DNA of 64,000 nt, taken from assembly GCA_018806915.1 (NCBI GenBank), contig JAGKQI010000069.1, positions 62,001 to 126,000 of the forward strand. Reading direction: 5' to 3'. Shown in pieces: positions 53,601-64,000 of this stretch (positions are counted from its first letter, which is position 1; each line of letters begins with the position of its first letter). The notes beneath the pieces are model-generated. The model was not told the DNA's origin. It ran no database searches and saw nothing but the letters and a program-made list of their open reading frames with translations. The stretch comes from Phytophthora colocasiae (taxonomy: Eukaryota > Oomycota > Peronosporomycetes > Peronosporales > Peronosporaceae). Both the position numbers and the translations under genes were made by a program.

Positions 53601-53655
53601 GCGTCGCCTGCCACCCCACTCGCTGAGGCGTAGAAGCGCTGGTTTCCTCAGTCAT
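50608..53655 (-). pseudogene. Antisense gene of Ty3 copy 1, unknown protein of about 1,015 residues
   Basis: It runs opposite to gag-pol, from an ATG at 53655 (MTEETSASTPQRV) to a stop at 50608. Three frame changes interrupt it (near 53620, 52900 and 51160), judged against the relative at 61517-64000. In order it has a Gly/Ser-rich start, a helical coiled coil with HCQYWKHELKCAQQ, TWGFSEFLQENSEISGNWDR, a globular block (VVWKEVRPDLRQALLSGIKY and KYVPEVYYQMTDEV), an Asp/Ser/Glu tract, a nuclear-type signal PIIPTKKSKR, LVSKSYNSLTVKEL, and a C-terminal block FYFHKREELGPMVLADVE then AFWERTHWV. I do not recognise the family. Conservation in two diverged copies argues for a real product. Antisense frames after integrase are known in some plant gypsy elements. 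Confidence 0.75.
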
Positions 53656-53896
53656 GAGCGAAAGGACGGAGATTGGAAAATGATCGCCCGTTGGGCGAGT
53701 CAAATTCAAGTTTCTGAGTCTGAGAGAATCAGACTGTGCGACGGGGCACCAGAGACTCTGAAAACCGGGCAACTGGCAAGGAGTTGCAGCTACACTACGC
53801 TCTGAAAACCGTCTATCAGAATGCTTGATAGGCCTGGCCATGATACACAGCTTGGAGAAAGTTCCGCACTGATGGATCGTGACCAGGAGGGGCGGT
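53656..53896. other. Antisense-gene promoter region and polypurine tract
   Basis: This 240-bp stretch must hold the promoter of the antisense gene, and AGGAGGGGCGG (53886-53896), the likely plus-strand primer tract abutting the 3' LTR. Two CTCTGAAAACC words occur (53757, 53799). Confidence 0.5.
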
Positions 53897-55607
53897 TGAC
53901 ATGATGTTAATTCCGATTTTCGAGCGACAGGTGGATATTACGTTACGATGTGATTGGTTATACTATGGGTTATAAGCGAAAGGGACTTTGGGACGCGGCC
54001 GCACCCGTGCGACATCTGTGGAAGATTGTGGATAAACCTTCGCCTGACTGTAAAGGGGCCCAAAGGACCAGAAGTGTACTTCAGAGTGTGCACAACTCTG
54101 AAGGTCAACTACACTCTGTCTGGTCACCGGACCTTCCCCGACGATGAGTGCCTAAGTTCTGGCGGAAAGTCTCTCAGAAGAACGTATCTCTGAGAGACCT
54201 CATCCCGTTACCGTCCAGCGCGACGATTGATGGTTCAAGGATTCACAATATTTACCCGCAGAGACCAAGTATCGCGCGCCGGACGCCGCGCACCCGCGCA
54301 ACCCCAAGATCTTCACGTACGTTGAAGCATTAGTGCTCCGTACTCTGGTTTCTCACTCAAAACTCTGGTATCTCTAACTCTGAGTGACCAAGACTCTGAA
54401 AACCAAGTGATATCAGACTCTGAAAACCAAGTGATATCAGACTCTGAAAACCAGGATACCAGACTCTGAAACCACCGAAGATCCAAGACCATACTGAAAC
54501 CAAGTGAACCCAAGTTCAAGTCACGCATTCAAGTGATTACTGACCTGCACATCCCCCGTAATGACGTCTCTACCTGTTAACCCATCGAGATCGGCTGCAC
54601 AAACTGCATACTGAGATCAAGTCAAGACATCTTATACATACAAGAGCCAAATATACCTGACATATGAAGACTGACTGCTGAAAGGACGCAAAAGAGGACA
54701 AGAAGAAGAGAGATACCAGAAAGATATGATAGTTATGAGGAAGATAAACGATAAACAGAGTTCAATTTGCCGTGTAACCCAGAAGTCGTTGTATTTCTGT
54801 TTGCAAGGCCACGCCAAGCATCGCTGCCGTGTGATCTCTCGCCTATTCAATCCCCTTAGGCGGAGATCAGGTAACGTAGCGACCTGAAAGGACCCGCCTA
54901 TTCCATATCCTAGTTGGGTCGTTTGTTTTGTCTCTAGCGGTAGCCCATTTCATATTGCTTGTTTGGACAGGCTCTGGAAACTAGACAGTCGTTTTCAGAG
55001 TGCAAGGTAGACTGTTATATATACCCGATTGTATTGGTTTATATTTTCCCTCTATACTAGAGGGTGGTGCGCGAACGTAAAGGGATACCAGACAGACCAG
55101 GTGTCTGGTAGTAAGTCCCTAGTTGACCTGGAGTGTTAGCCCACCGTTCAAGGGCCTAGAAAGAATAAGAACGGCTGTATATATTTGTATATTTTCGAAC
55201 TCTGTATATTGGTTGTTTATCTCTGAAAGTCAGGTATCTCGGTTCTGGATTTGTGATATTCAGACACCGATTTCAGACTTTCTCAGGTATATTAACCTCT
55301 TTTCGACCGCCGACTTCCTGGAAAACACTTTGTTTTCCAGAGATTCCGACTCCCGAACGCTCCTGGAAGGATTTCCTGAATACCGACACCAGACTCCAAG
55401 GGAACCCCAACTTCTCTTCACAACACATTCTCAGACTCCGGCGAGGGTCACATTTCTGAAGACAACGAACCCACGAGGATACCGCAAGGTACCACACGCC
55501 AACCTTCCGTTGTACGACTATGAAAACCCCTTTTTTCAGTAGTCGTATAACTAGGGTTCACTATACGCCCCCTGCTCCGCGACCAAAGTTTCACTGACTT
55601 CGCGACA
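53897..55607 (+). repeat. 3' LTR of Ty3 copy 1 (1,711 bp)
   Basis: It is collinear with the 5' LTR, with about a dozen single-base differences (one a deletion near 54302). It contains the same 24-bp tandem repeat. TACC duplicates the target on its right. Confidence 0.93.
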
Positions 55608-56281
55608 TACCTCTGCGCTTCTGTCCGCGTTGGCTTCACAGATCCACCCACTGATTTGTCCCTGAAGCGTTCGTAACAAAACTGTCGGACCTTGATGAGT
55701 TCCCTGTGAGGATTTGTCCATCCATAAAAAATCCTGGTTAAATCCTGGAATAATCCTGGTGAAAACCTGGACGAAATAAATCATGGAATAAAATGGCATT
55801 AACTGTGCAGCTCTTACCTCTCATCGATCCGTATCCAAGGAATGAGCGCGCCAGCAACCGAAATGCTTTTCCATGGCTACAAGGTTGCCGCATAGATACT
55901 GAGAATTCGCATGTACACCGCCAATCATCATCTCGTAATTTGTGGGGCTTATGGCCCCCTTGTACGAGTACAGCATGAAGATCCTGATCATCGCAGACGA
56001 AATTATTGACATTCACATTATCCAGAGCGAGAGCGTATTCCCTTTCCACGTGACTCGCAACATACGGGGTTGTAAATCGAAGTACATTGGCCATTTCATC
56101 GTCATAATTGGAATTCTCAAACTGCCCAATTCGAGCGTGGCGATATCCATATTCATTCTCCGCACGACGGTCGAAGGCCGCTAGTGCCTTAATGCATTGA
56201 GACATTGCCATTGATCCATCCACCCCATCCTTCAGCTTCCCAAAGAAGCTTTCCAAACGATTGTTTGTATGATTGCTGAAA
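55608..56281 (-). pseudogene. MULE transposase C-terminal part with SWIM finger (upstream half of the MULE-Ulp1 gene)
   Basis: On the minus strand it starts in FSNHTNNRLESFFGKLKDG at about 56280, where the Ty3 copy-2 fragment cuts it off. It continues with CIKALAAFDRRAENEYGYR and a SWIM zinc finger CTCEFSVSMRQPCSHG. Two further frames then give KSSQGTHQGPTVLLRTLQGQ and PTRTEAQRY, which continues past the Ty3 insertion into TEAVRATHL at 38484. The catalytic DDE core is missing. At least two frameshifts show it was already dead or decaying. Confidence 0.8.
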
Positions 56282-57694
56282 TGCGGAAGCGATACATACC
56301 GGAAACCAAGCGAACGACGCTCTGAAGATGGCCGGGACGCTCCTCGAAGGCCTGGAAGACGCAGGAACGACCCAGACCCGGGTGGAAGTTCTAGTGATTC
56401 AAGCTCGGACTCTGGAAACTCGTCGTCCGATGACCTGGACCCTCCGGAGGTCGTCGACCTGACTGCGTCTCACGGACAAGCTGGAACGACCCTGTTGACT
56501 ATGAGGCCATTCATAAACTCCAGTATCATAGGAGAATTTGATCCCCGAGCGACACTACGGGAGCGTGTCCACTGGTGGGAGCGTTTCGTGAACATGGCAT
56601 CTCAGGGAGCGTGGACGAACAAGACCCGCATACAGGAACTCAAGCTGAAGCTCCCGGTGTCTGCCAGAGATTGGTTCAACCAGCTCCCGAAGAGTGTTTA
56701 CCGTGACTAGAAGGAACTATCATCGGAGTTTCGCAGGCGCTATTTCAAGGCCCGGTCATCATACTCCGAGAGATACTTCATGATGGAAATGAAGAGTTCC
56801 GAGACTCCGTTGGACTTCTTTTACCGCCTGAACTCGGCCGCCGGAAAAGCTGAGGTGGACTTCAGAAAATCCTCCAGACGCCTGGAGAAACACGTTCTGA
56901 GGTATATCACCAAGTTGAAGGACGAGCGTCTGAAGATCGCGTTACAAGGCCGGAAGTTCAGGAGTATCTCGGACTTGGAATATGCTCTGCAACAGGACGA
57001 AGATGTCTGGCGAACTGCTGATCAGGATACTACGACCACCAGACATCGGGACGTCCGAGCGGACAATCTCCCACGCGGACAGTTTAAGCCAAAGCGTATG
57101 GGGAAGACTTCCGTCGCCCGAGAAGCAGACCCGGATGCCTCTGACGATGTCGATGCAGATACCATAACTCAAGAGAAGGATACCAGAGCTTCGTCGTCAG
57201 AACACGATCGCGAGATGTCTGGCGTACAATCTTCGTCTGGTGTACAAGCTGTCTCTCAGGCGCCTGGTGGTGCTGATTGGACTCAGACTCTGACAAACGA
57301 AGTTTATCGGGTCATGGACAACATGGGATGGCGACCGCCGCCCCAGTCTCCCAGAGGATCGTCAGGCCAAGACTTCCAGCAGACACGTCGTGATAACACC
57401 GAGTACTGGAACAAGTTCTGCGAGAAGTGTCGCCGCTCAGGTCATTCCGAAGAGAACTGCTGGAGGGACATTGTCTGTGATCGTTGTCAGGAGAAAGGTC
57501 ATCCGAGCAGGATGTGCCGAGTACCGCCATGTGAGGTTTGCGGAAAGGTGCACTCTGGGAGACCATGCGAAGACATCAAGACTCTGGAATCCCTCAAGAA
57601 ACTAGCCCGTCAAGGTACACTGAAGGACCTGCCGGATCACCTACTGGAGAGACTCCTGGGTGACGAGGCTGACTCTGGGAAACAGTTAAACTAG
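56282..57694 (+). pseudogene. Gag fragment of Ty3 copy 2
   Basis: It contains the Retrotrans_gag core (FDPRATLRERVHWWERF, RIQELKLKLPVSARDWFNQL), a nonsense TAG at 56708 where copy 1 has Arg, and three zinc knuckles (CEKCRRSGHSEENC, CDRCQEKGHPSRMC, CEVCGKVHSGRPC). It ends at TAG right after the G-TTA-AAC heptamer. Copy 1's stop at 43920 is a sense codon here. The N-terminal two thirds of gag are missing. Confidence 0.85.
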
Positions 57695-57742
57695 CAAGCC
57701 CGTCGGATGGGGATCCGAAACGCGCCGGGCAAGGCACCCCCC
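57685..57742 (+). promoter_or_regulatory. -1 frameshift signal of Ty3 copy 2
   Basis: G-TTA-AAC at 57685-57691, stop TAG, 6-nt spacer, then the hairpin 57698-57730, identical to copy 1 over all 33 nt although the flanks differ. A CCCCCC run (57737-57742) can pair with the GGGG loop. Confidence 0.83.
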
Positions 57743-57773
57743 AGGTGAACAGCTTCAGAACTCTGATGAACAC

Positions 57774-60700
57774 ATGCCAGAGGTTCCGGTGCTCACCGAC
57801 CAAATGACTGTCTTTCAGAGGAACATCCCAGTCCCGTCCTTCATGGGACCGGTACTAGGTCGAAGTTTCTACATTGACGACATTGCTCATGGGGCACCCA
57901 GCTGGGATCAACTTTGTGAAGACCTGAACGCCTTGCTTTTCAGACTCAGATACTGGAACATTTCTGTGAGCCTGCCCAAGAGCGAGTTCGGGAAGCTGAC
58001 GATTCCTTATCTGTCGCATGAAATCAGTGCTGAAGGACTAAGAGCTACGCCGAAGATCGTCAAGGGAGTGGAAGAATTGTCGTTCCCATCGACACTCAAG
58101 GGAGTACAGAGTTTCATGGGAAGTCTGAATTACTACAACAAGTTTATCGAAGACTTACCGGTGATCGCTACTGTGCTCTACGAGTTGTCCGATGAACAGA
58201 TTCGCGCCGGTCGAGATTTGGCTCGAGCGAAGGAAGCCTTTGAGATCCTGAAACGCAAGATTGTCTCGACACCGCTTCTCAGACACCCAGATCGCACCAG
58301 ACCTTTCGTTATTATACCTCATGCGGACCCGTGGGCCGCTTCAGCCGTCTTGGGACAGGAGTACGATGGAGTGATACACCCCGTACGGTTCACTGGACGT
58401 GTGCTGAATGAGACAGAACTCCGGTATCACATCGCAGAGAAAGAAGTCATAGCGATCCTCAGGGTTCTGGAGAACTTTCGGGCTCTGGTAAACACGAGTC
58501 CCGTGATCACGGTGTACACCAGACATTCGGTTTTGAAATGGCTCATGTCATCCAGTTCGGCTGATGGGCGGAACGTGAAGTGGGGATTGAAGTTGTCGCA
58601 TTGGAACTTGGAGATTCGCAGGATCCAGCGAGACGAAGATGGTCTCCCGGCTATTCTTGGAGCGGGCATCACACCCCGCGAACACCTCGATGAGGTCTCC
58701 GAAAACCTCATCCCCGTCAAGGGGCGAGTCAAACCTCCAGCGCCCATTAGCGTGGAGATGCTAGAGGCTGACTACCGAGGTTGTGTTCTGAGTTTTGATG
58801 GTGCCGCCAAGACATCCACTCGCCTGGGAAGCTGCGGATGTGTGCTCTGGGAGCGCCCGGGTTGGAACATCCAGGAAGCCCAAAGGTTCGCTATGAAAGA
58901 CGTCACAGTGAATGACTCAGAATAATGTGGTTTGATCAATGGATTGAAGTTGGCTTTGGAACGTGGTATCCGAGACTTGGTGGTTGTCGGAGACTCCCGT
59001 ATCGCTATCCAGCAAGCTCAAGGTCTGATCAATTGCAGTCAGCCAAACCTGCAGCGGAAATTGGCCGAGTTTGAGTCTCTGAAGATCAAGTTCCAGTCTC
59101 TGAGGTTAGTGCACGTGAATCGTGAGTTCAATCAAGCAGCGGGTTATTTGACGTCCAAGACCCTCGTTCGTGGCGAGTCCTGGCAGGTTCAAGACCCTGA
59201 CGAACTGACTCCTCTGAAGCTGGTGTCCAAGATCCCAGAGAAGTTGATGAAGCCTCCCGAAGGGATGTCTTCTGAAACTCCGGACGATGTTCACCAGACT
59301 TCTGATGAACACGATTGTACACCGGAGATGGATGACCCAGGGCCAGAGTCTGCACCCCTGCCTCATGCTGCCAAGGTGCTTGCTGCCATCACTCGTGCAC
59401 GCAATCAGGAAGAAGTAAATCTACCAGACGATGTAGAAGCTCGTGAACCCATGGGCCCGTTGGAGTTCCAGGAAGAACGCTGGCGGCGGATCAAAGTTCA
59501 CCAGACTCAAGATGTTCATCTGGCGGAACTCAACAAGTTCCTTAAGGGTGACGTGGGAGATCTACCACGACCCCGAGTAAGGAAGCTTGCCAGGATTGCT
59601 GATGATTTCATCTTGGATTCCAGAGACGTTTTGTACCGCCTCAGCCGTGCTACCAGGGAACGTCCGAGAGACATGGTCGATGAACTCAGACTTGTGGTTC
59701 CCAGAGACTTGCATCTTGATAGGCTGCACTATGCTCATGGGGATTACCAGGGTGCTCACCAGGGAATCAAACGTACGTTCGAGAAGCTGAGCTCCGAATT
59801 CTACTGGATTGGTATGTACGCTGATGTGGAAAGGTTCGTCAAGGAGTGTATGGACTGCAAGGGGCGTCCCCCGAATCCTGGACCGTCGCCCGGCAACATC
59901 GAGCCCAGTCGACCTTTTGAAGTGGTGTCCATGGATTTCGTGACGCACATGCCAAAGTCCGCCAGAGGCAATACGTTCCTGTTGTTGTTCCAAGACATGT
60001 TCTCAGGCTATGTGATGTGCAAGCCTATGAGTATCACTACGGCCCAAGATGTCGCTGAGGCCTACGAGGAACGTGTCTTCCGGAACTTCGGAGCTAGTTC
60101 CCTAATACGCCATGATCAAGATCCTCGGTTCATGACTGTAGTGTTACGGTGTTTCCGGGACCTGCTGGGAAGCAGACAGCGTGCGACTCTGGCGTACCGT
60201 CCCCAGGCGAACGGCCAACAAGAACGGTCTGTTCAGACGGTCGTGCGCGCCATCAAGGCCTACATCGCCGAAGCTGATCAGAGTGACTGGGACGACCACG
60301 AACGATTGATGTTCGCATTGAACACTTCCTTTGATGCGACTCGTCTCGAAACACCATTTTTCCTGGTGCACGGATGGGATGCTCATGGGACTGTGTTTGG
60401 TCCAAAGCCTTCTGGTGTACAAGAGCGCACTGCTTACGAGTGGCGTCGGAAGATGCAACGAGATTACAGCTACGCTCAAGTCTGTGCTGAAGAACTTCAG
60501 AAGAAGGCCAAGCGGGAGCGTTCTGAAGAGCAGACCCGGAAGTGGAAGGAGTTGTCGGAACGCCTGATGTCCGGATTTGCCGTCGGTGATGCCGTATGGT
60601 TATACATCCCCAAGGTACAAACGGGGCTGAGTCGGAAACTCGCACACATGTGGCATGGTCCTTTCCGAATTGAAGAGATGTTGGATGATTTTCGTGTGAA

Positions 60701-61100
60701 ACAGAAGGTCGAGGACACCGGGTATCGGGTGAACCCTTGGGTTCATATAAGTCGCCTGAAACCGAGAGCCTTGTTTCCCAGAAGACCGACTGTAGAACTC
60801 GATGTCCATGAAGATGATGACTTTGATGCAGCGCTGTTACCAGAAGACAGCTGGGAGCCCGACACCGAGAATGATGAATACGAAGTGGAAAAGATACTAG
60901 ACACTCGGTGGAGCAAGCGTACCAGAACCTCCAAGAGACTTCGCGAATATCTGGTCAAGTGGAAGGGGTACGACGAGACAGAGTGGCTACCCTTGTCAAA
61001 GCTGAACTGTGGCGCTTTGCTATATGAGTTCAATCAGAGCGCACGAGCGCGAGCTCGTTTCCAAGCAATGCAAGCTGGAGACGATCACCCCAGAGTTTAA
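57774..61100 (+). pseudogene. Pol remnant of Ty3 copy 2: RT end, RNase H, integrase, chromodomain
   Basis: It starts just before YIDDIAHG, so protease and the RT fingers and palm are absent. The frame no longer matches that set by the frameshift signal. RNase H is broken by TAA at 58923 (the Tyr codon of NDSEY in copy 1). Integrase (MDFVTHM, RHDQDPRF, PQANGQQERS) and the chromodomain (YLVKWKGYDETEWLPLS) are intact from 58932 on. The zinc region lost three residues after CMDC. It cannot encode RT but could supply integrase sequence. Confidence 0.87.
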
Positions 61101-61516
61101 ACTCTAAAACCTATTCTGAAAACTCTGGTGAACAGTGGTGTTCATCAGACGATGTATTTTGGAGATGAGGTGTCTGAGAGACACGTCTTTCGGAAATGTG
61201 ATTTCGGGAATACGTGATTCCCAGAGATGGTGATTGTTATGTGAATTTGTATGGAGATGATTTTGTGGTTGTGTGTGTATGATGAAATTTTACGAGTGGA
61301 TTATGATGATGCTATGAGAAGAAGATTACTGAATGACATGTGAGGATGTTAAAGGAGAAGGTCGCTGGAGAACTATATTTGGAATTGTTACCACGCTACG
61401 ATATGCAGACGACTAAGTTGTTCTGGAAAAAAGAAGTGTAGTTCCCCGGGGATGCCATGAAGAGTACACCAGACTTCTGGCGTACTTACTTCAGAGAGAC
61501 AGGATTTTCGGCGCGT
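61101..61516. other. Spacer between pol remnant and antisense gene of copy 2
   Basis: It corresponds in position to 50237-50607 of copy 1. It is T/G-rich, with no gene or obvious repeat. Confidence 0.5.
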
Positions 61517-64000
61517 TCAGCGGGCGTCAGAGCTTGTTTCCGGAGATCGGATGGCACAAATTGCATCCGGTCCTTGTCGGAAGACGCTGTGGCCCACTGC
61601 GTGCGCGCCGGTTCCGCCGTGTATTGCTTCACGTTGCTTGCGCAGGCTCAGGCCTCCGGTCTCACGTGCGCGCGGGTCCTGCCAGATCCATGGGCAATAT
61701 TTGTCTGGTATCTTCCAGATGCCAGGCTCGAACATGAGCATCTCCGGGAAATCCTTGTGCTTCAGAATCTTGGATACTGTCCCTCGGTATTGGCGTAGTA
61801 GAGACGCACGGCGAAGCCCGCGTTCATTGTACTGTTCACCGGACAGCAGGTCAACATCGTGATCTTTTATCACCCAGTGAGTGCGTTCCCACAGCGCTTG
61901 AGCGTGCTTGTTCATGAGAGACGCGAGTTCTTCGATGTCCGCCTGAACCAAGGGGCAGAGGTCTTCACGCCGGTGAAAGTACAGCTCGGTCCGGCGGTTC
62001 TGGTACATGACTTCCCAGGGCGCTGGCACTTCGTCCAGCAGGGCTTGATACTTCTTGGAATTCCAGCGTTTCTTCAGGCGTGCCAGACTGTGTCTGTGGG
62101 GATCGAAGTCTGGGAACTCGGGAGTCTGCCCAATGGCCGTCTTGGTGTCACTCGTCGGCTGGACCGGGATACCGTAGTACCGCCACGACGAACAATATGT
62201 GTCCGGGGCCTCGATCGTCAGCAATTCCTTTGGTGTAAGCGACTTGTACGACTTGGACACCAGACTTGACTTCCGGAGTTTACCAGAAGGTCGCTTTCCT
62301 GAAGAACTCTTAGGCGACTTGGAGTCTTGAGACTTCTTGTCCTTGGGATTCGGCTTGGGAGAGCCACCGGACTTCTTGCTCTTCGGACTTGACGTGACTT
62401 CTGACTGCTTGACTTGGACCTGGATGCCTCGTGTACACTACCTCGCTTGGATTTCTTGGTGGGGATTATCGGACCCGAGTCATCTGAATCGCTGGACTCG
62501 TAGTCTCGTGGACGCTTGTTACCGGCATGCGAATGACCATCGGACTCATCGTCGTCAGAGTCATCGCTGTTGCCGCTCGACTTTTCGTCGTCAGACTCAC
62601 TGTCGCTGGATGCAGATTCTTGTTCACCAGACTCCTTGAAGTCCGGGTCCTTCTGAGGATCATCCTCTGTGGACTCAGGTTCACTGATGGGGTACGGGAC
62701 GTGAGCATCCAGTGCCTCCCAGACCGGTGGCTCCACATCGTTCTTCTGGAGACGGCGCAGTTCTTCTTCTGCCATCTTGTAGTACGTCTCTGGGACATAC
62801 GAGGTCCACGGGGTCTGATTCAGCTTGCGCCAGTACATCATGCTCACTAGCATTTGTACCAAGGGGCGCCCCATGAACAGACTGTGGGCAGGCTTGTCCG
62901 TGCGAAGCCATTTCATCGCAGTCTCGTAAGAGATGCCAGCGAGTAGAGCCAAGCGCAAGTCCGGACGAACTTCTTCCCAGACGACTTCAGCCGGTAACGT
63001 GGTGTGAACTGCGTCCTTGGACACCGGAGACTTGGCGCTCGCCGGACGCACCGAATCGATGCCAGGCGTGTAGTTCTTGGGGCGATCCTGAGGAACACGA
63101 ACCCGATGTTTCCCAGAAGATCTGTTCGGCTTGAGCGGTGGAGAACCCGAAGATTTGGTGGGCGATGCAGACTGGTTCACTGGGCGAGTGCTTGACTTTG
63201 TGGGATCACCCGCATGTTCACCGGAGACCGTCACTCCACTGCCAGCACCCGTCAGATCCAGCACTTTGGCCGATTTCTTGGTCTCTGCTGCTCGGTCGGA
63301 CCGATGTTTAGCGAGACGTTCATGGAAGTCTGGGATTACAGTCTTCCGCTGATCCATCGCGGTCACATTGAGGATGGTGTCCCAGTCTTCAGGCGGCGCC
63401 TTGCCCTCTTGGAAGTTCACCAGAAGCTCCCGAAGACGCACCCAGCTGCCATTCAACTCCCCGTGTTCAAACAGATACTCCAGGAAACCCCAGGAGTCTG
63501 TGGCCGTGGTCATGGGGCGTGCCTTCAGCAATCGGACCTCCGCTTGAGAGTCTTCCAGGCGTTCTTCCAAGGCCGACCTCTCGGCCTTCAGGGCATCTAT
63601 CTGGTCTTGATAGTGCGACGCGAGGTTCTTGGACTCCGCATTCACACGATCTTCGACCTCGCCGGCAGTACGCCGGGCGTCCAGCACCTCATGACGCCAA
63701 TACTGGCAGTTGAAGACCCACTGACGCTTGAGATCTTCAGACTCATTCTGCACGGCGGCAGCGTCCACCAGAGATGTGTTGCCCTGTGACTCAACTTGAA
63801 GCCGAAGCCGACGATGAGCGCCGGCCATCTGCTTCAGATAGCCAGATGTCTTGTACACCCGCTCAGCGAGACGCTGATGAGGGAGGTGCAGGAGGATTGC
63901 CGCCAACTCCCGGAGGACCTCAACGGACCCTACGTGCGCTTCCAGGCTCAGCCGGTTACGGCTGTCCACGTGAGGAGCGAGCATCTGACTCTCTGTGAAG
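61517..64000 (-). pseudogene. Antisense gene of Ty3 copy 2, partial at the window end
   Basis: It follows the copy-1 antisense protein block by block: FNCQYWRHEVLDARR, SWGFLEYLFEHGELNGSW, VVWEEVRPDLRLALLAG, SYVPETYYKMAEEEL, the acidic Asp/Ser tract, PIIPTKKSKRG, LVSKSYKSLTPKELL, LYFHRREDLCPLVQADIE and LWERTHWV. Frame changes occur near 62400 and 61610. The N-terminal 200 or so residues lie beyond 64000. The main frame stays open for about 580 codons from 63984. Where copy 1 is shifted (near 52900 and 51160) copy 2 reads through, so the ancestral gene was one long frame. Confidence 0.75.

Larger units (their letters stand above)
38485..55607 (+). mobile_element. 17.1-kb Ty3/gypsy chromodomain retroelement with an antisense gene (copy 1)
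   Basis: LTRs are 38485-40196 and 53897-55607. They start TGACATGATG and end TTCGCGACA. The 4-bp duplication TACC flanks the element (38481-38484 and 55608-55611; a fifth T is ambiguous). The order is LTR, primer site, gag, frameshift signal, protease-RT-RNaseH-integrase-chromodomain, then a gene on the opposite strand, a G-rich tract and LTR. LTRs differ at about a dozen positions in 1.7 kb, so the insertion is recent. Gag, pol and the antisense gene all carry stops or frameshifts. It lies within the coding part of a MULE-Ulp1 pseudogene: the empty site reads through (TRTEAQRY then TEAVRATHL). Confidence 0.93.
56282..64000 (+). mobile_element. Truncated Ty3/gypsy relative (copy 2), runs off the window end
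   Basis: It begins abruptly inside gag at the junction with the MULE remnant; there is no 5' LTR or TSD. It follows copy 1 throughout (gag core, zinc knuckles, frameshift signal, RT end, RNase H, integrase, chromodomain, antisense gene) but is diverged at DNA level, with many synonymous changes. About 2.3 kb spanning protease and most of RT is deleted at about 57740-57770. The right end, with any 3' LTR, is beyond 64000. Confidence 0.88.

Overview
The window looks like oomycete nuclear DNA, most likely Phytophthora or a close relative. Host genes are compact, with either no intron or a few introns of 57-76 bp. A conserved axonemal dynein subunit points to flagellated zoospores. There is a cytochrome P450 of the CYP86 clan, a mucin-like membrane protein, an LRR/multi-TM membrane family ending in a Cys-rich tail, SHAQKYF-class Myb-like genes, and a transposon load typical of gene-sparse oomycete regions (MULEs with SWIM and Ulp1 domains, plant-type mariner, large chromodomain Ty3/gypsy elements). 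The species is inferred, not proven.

Layout. 1-12.7 kb: a mucin-like gene (972-3233), three minus-strand Myb-like copies in different stages of decay (3.6-5.4 kb), a 526-bp TIR element with an 8-bp target duplication, a 284-bp Tc1-type MITE, an apparently intact MULE transposase (8213-10087), and a mariner element with clear TIRs whose transposase has lost its C-terminal catalytic part. 12.7-34.1 kb is the gene-dense core: a PKA catalytic subunit; a DNAI4/WDR78-type dynein intermediate chain; a sodium:solute symporter whose 5' leader carries a canonical TPP (thiamine) riboswitch plus uORFs and a 5'UTR intron; an LRR membrane protein; a P450; a 2,366-aa protein made of four fused cyclic-nucleotide-gated-channel-like units; an NmrA-like protein; and glutamate decarboxylase.

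34.2-64 kb is a nest of insertions. A second LRR gene copy is split by a very young non-autonomous LTR element (34680-36739, TSD GTTGT). Its 3' part is lost at a junction with a MULE-Ulp1 pseudogene. That pseudogene is itself split by a 17.1-kb Ty3/gypsy element (38485-55607, 1.7-kb LTRs about 99% identical, target duplication TACC). From about 56282 to the window end lies a truncated, diverged relative of the same Ty3 family. Both copies carry a G-TTA-AAC heptamer, a stop codon and an identical 33-nt stem-loop at the gag/pol junction, which reads as a -1 ribosomal frameshift signal. Both also carry a long gene on the opposite strand downstream of integrase, encoding a conserved protein of about 1,000 residues that I do not recognise.

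The most interesting items are the TPP-riboswitch transporter, the ABAB-type four-unit channel, and the Ty3 family with its frameshift signal and antisense gene. All calls come from reading the sequence; no database searches were run.
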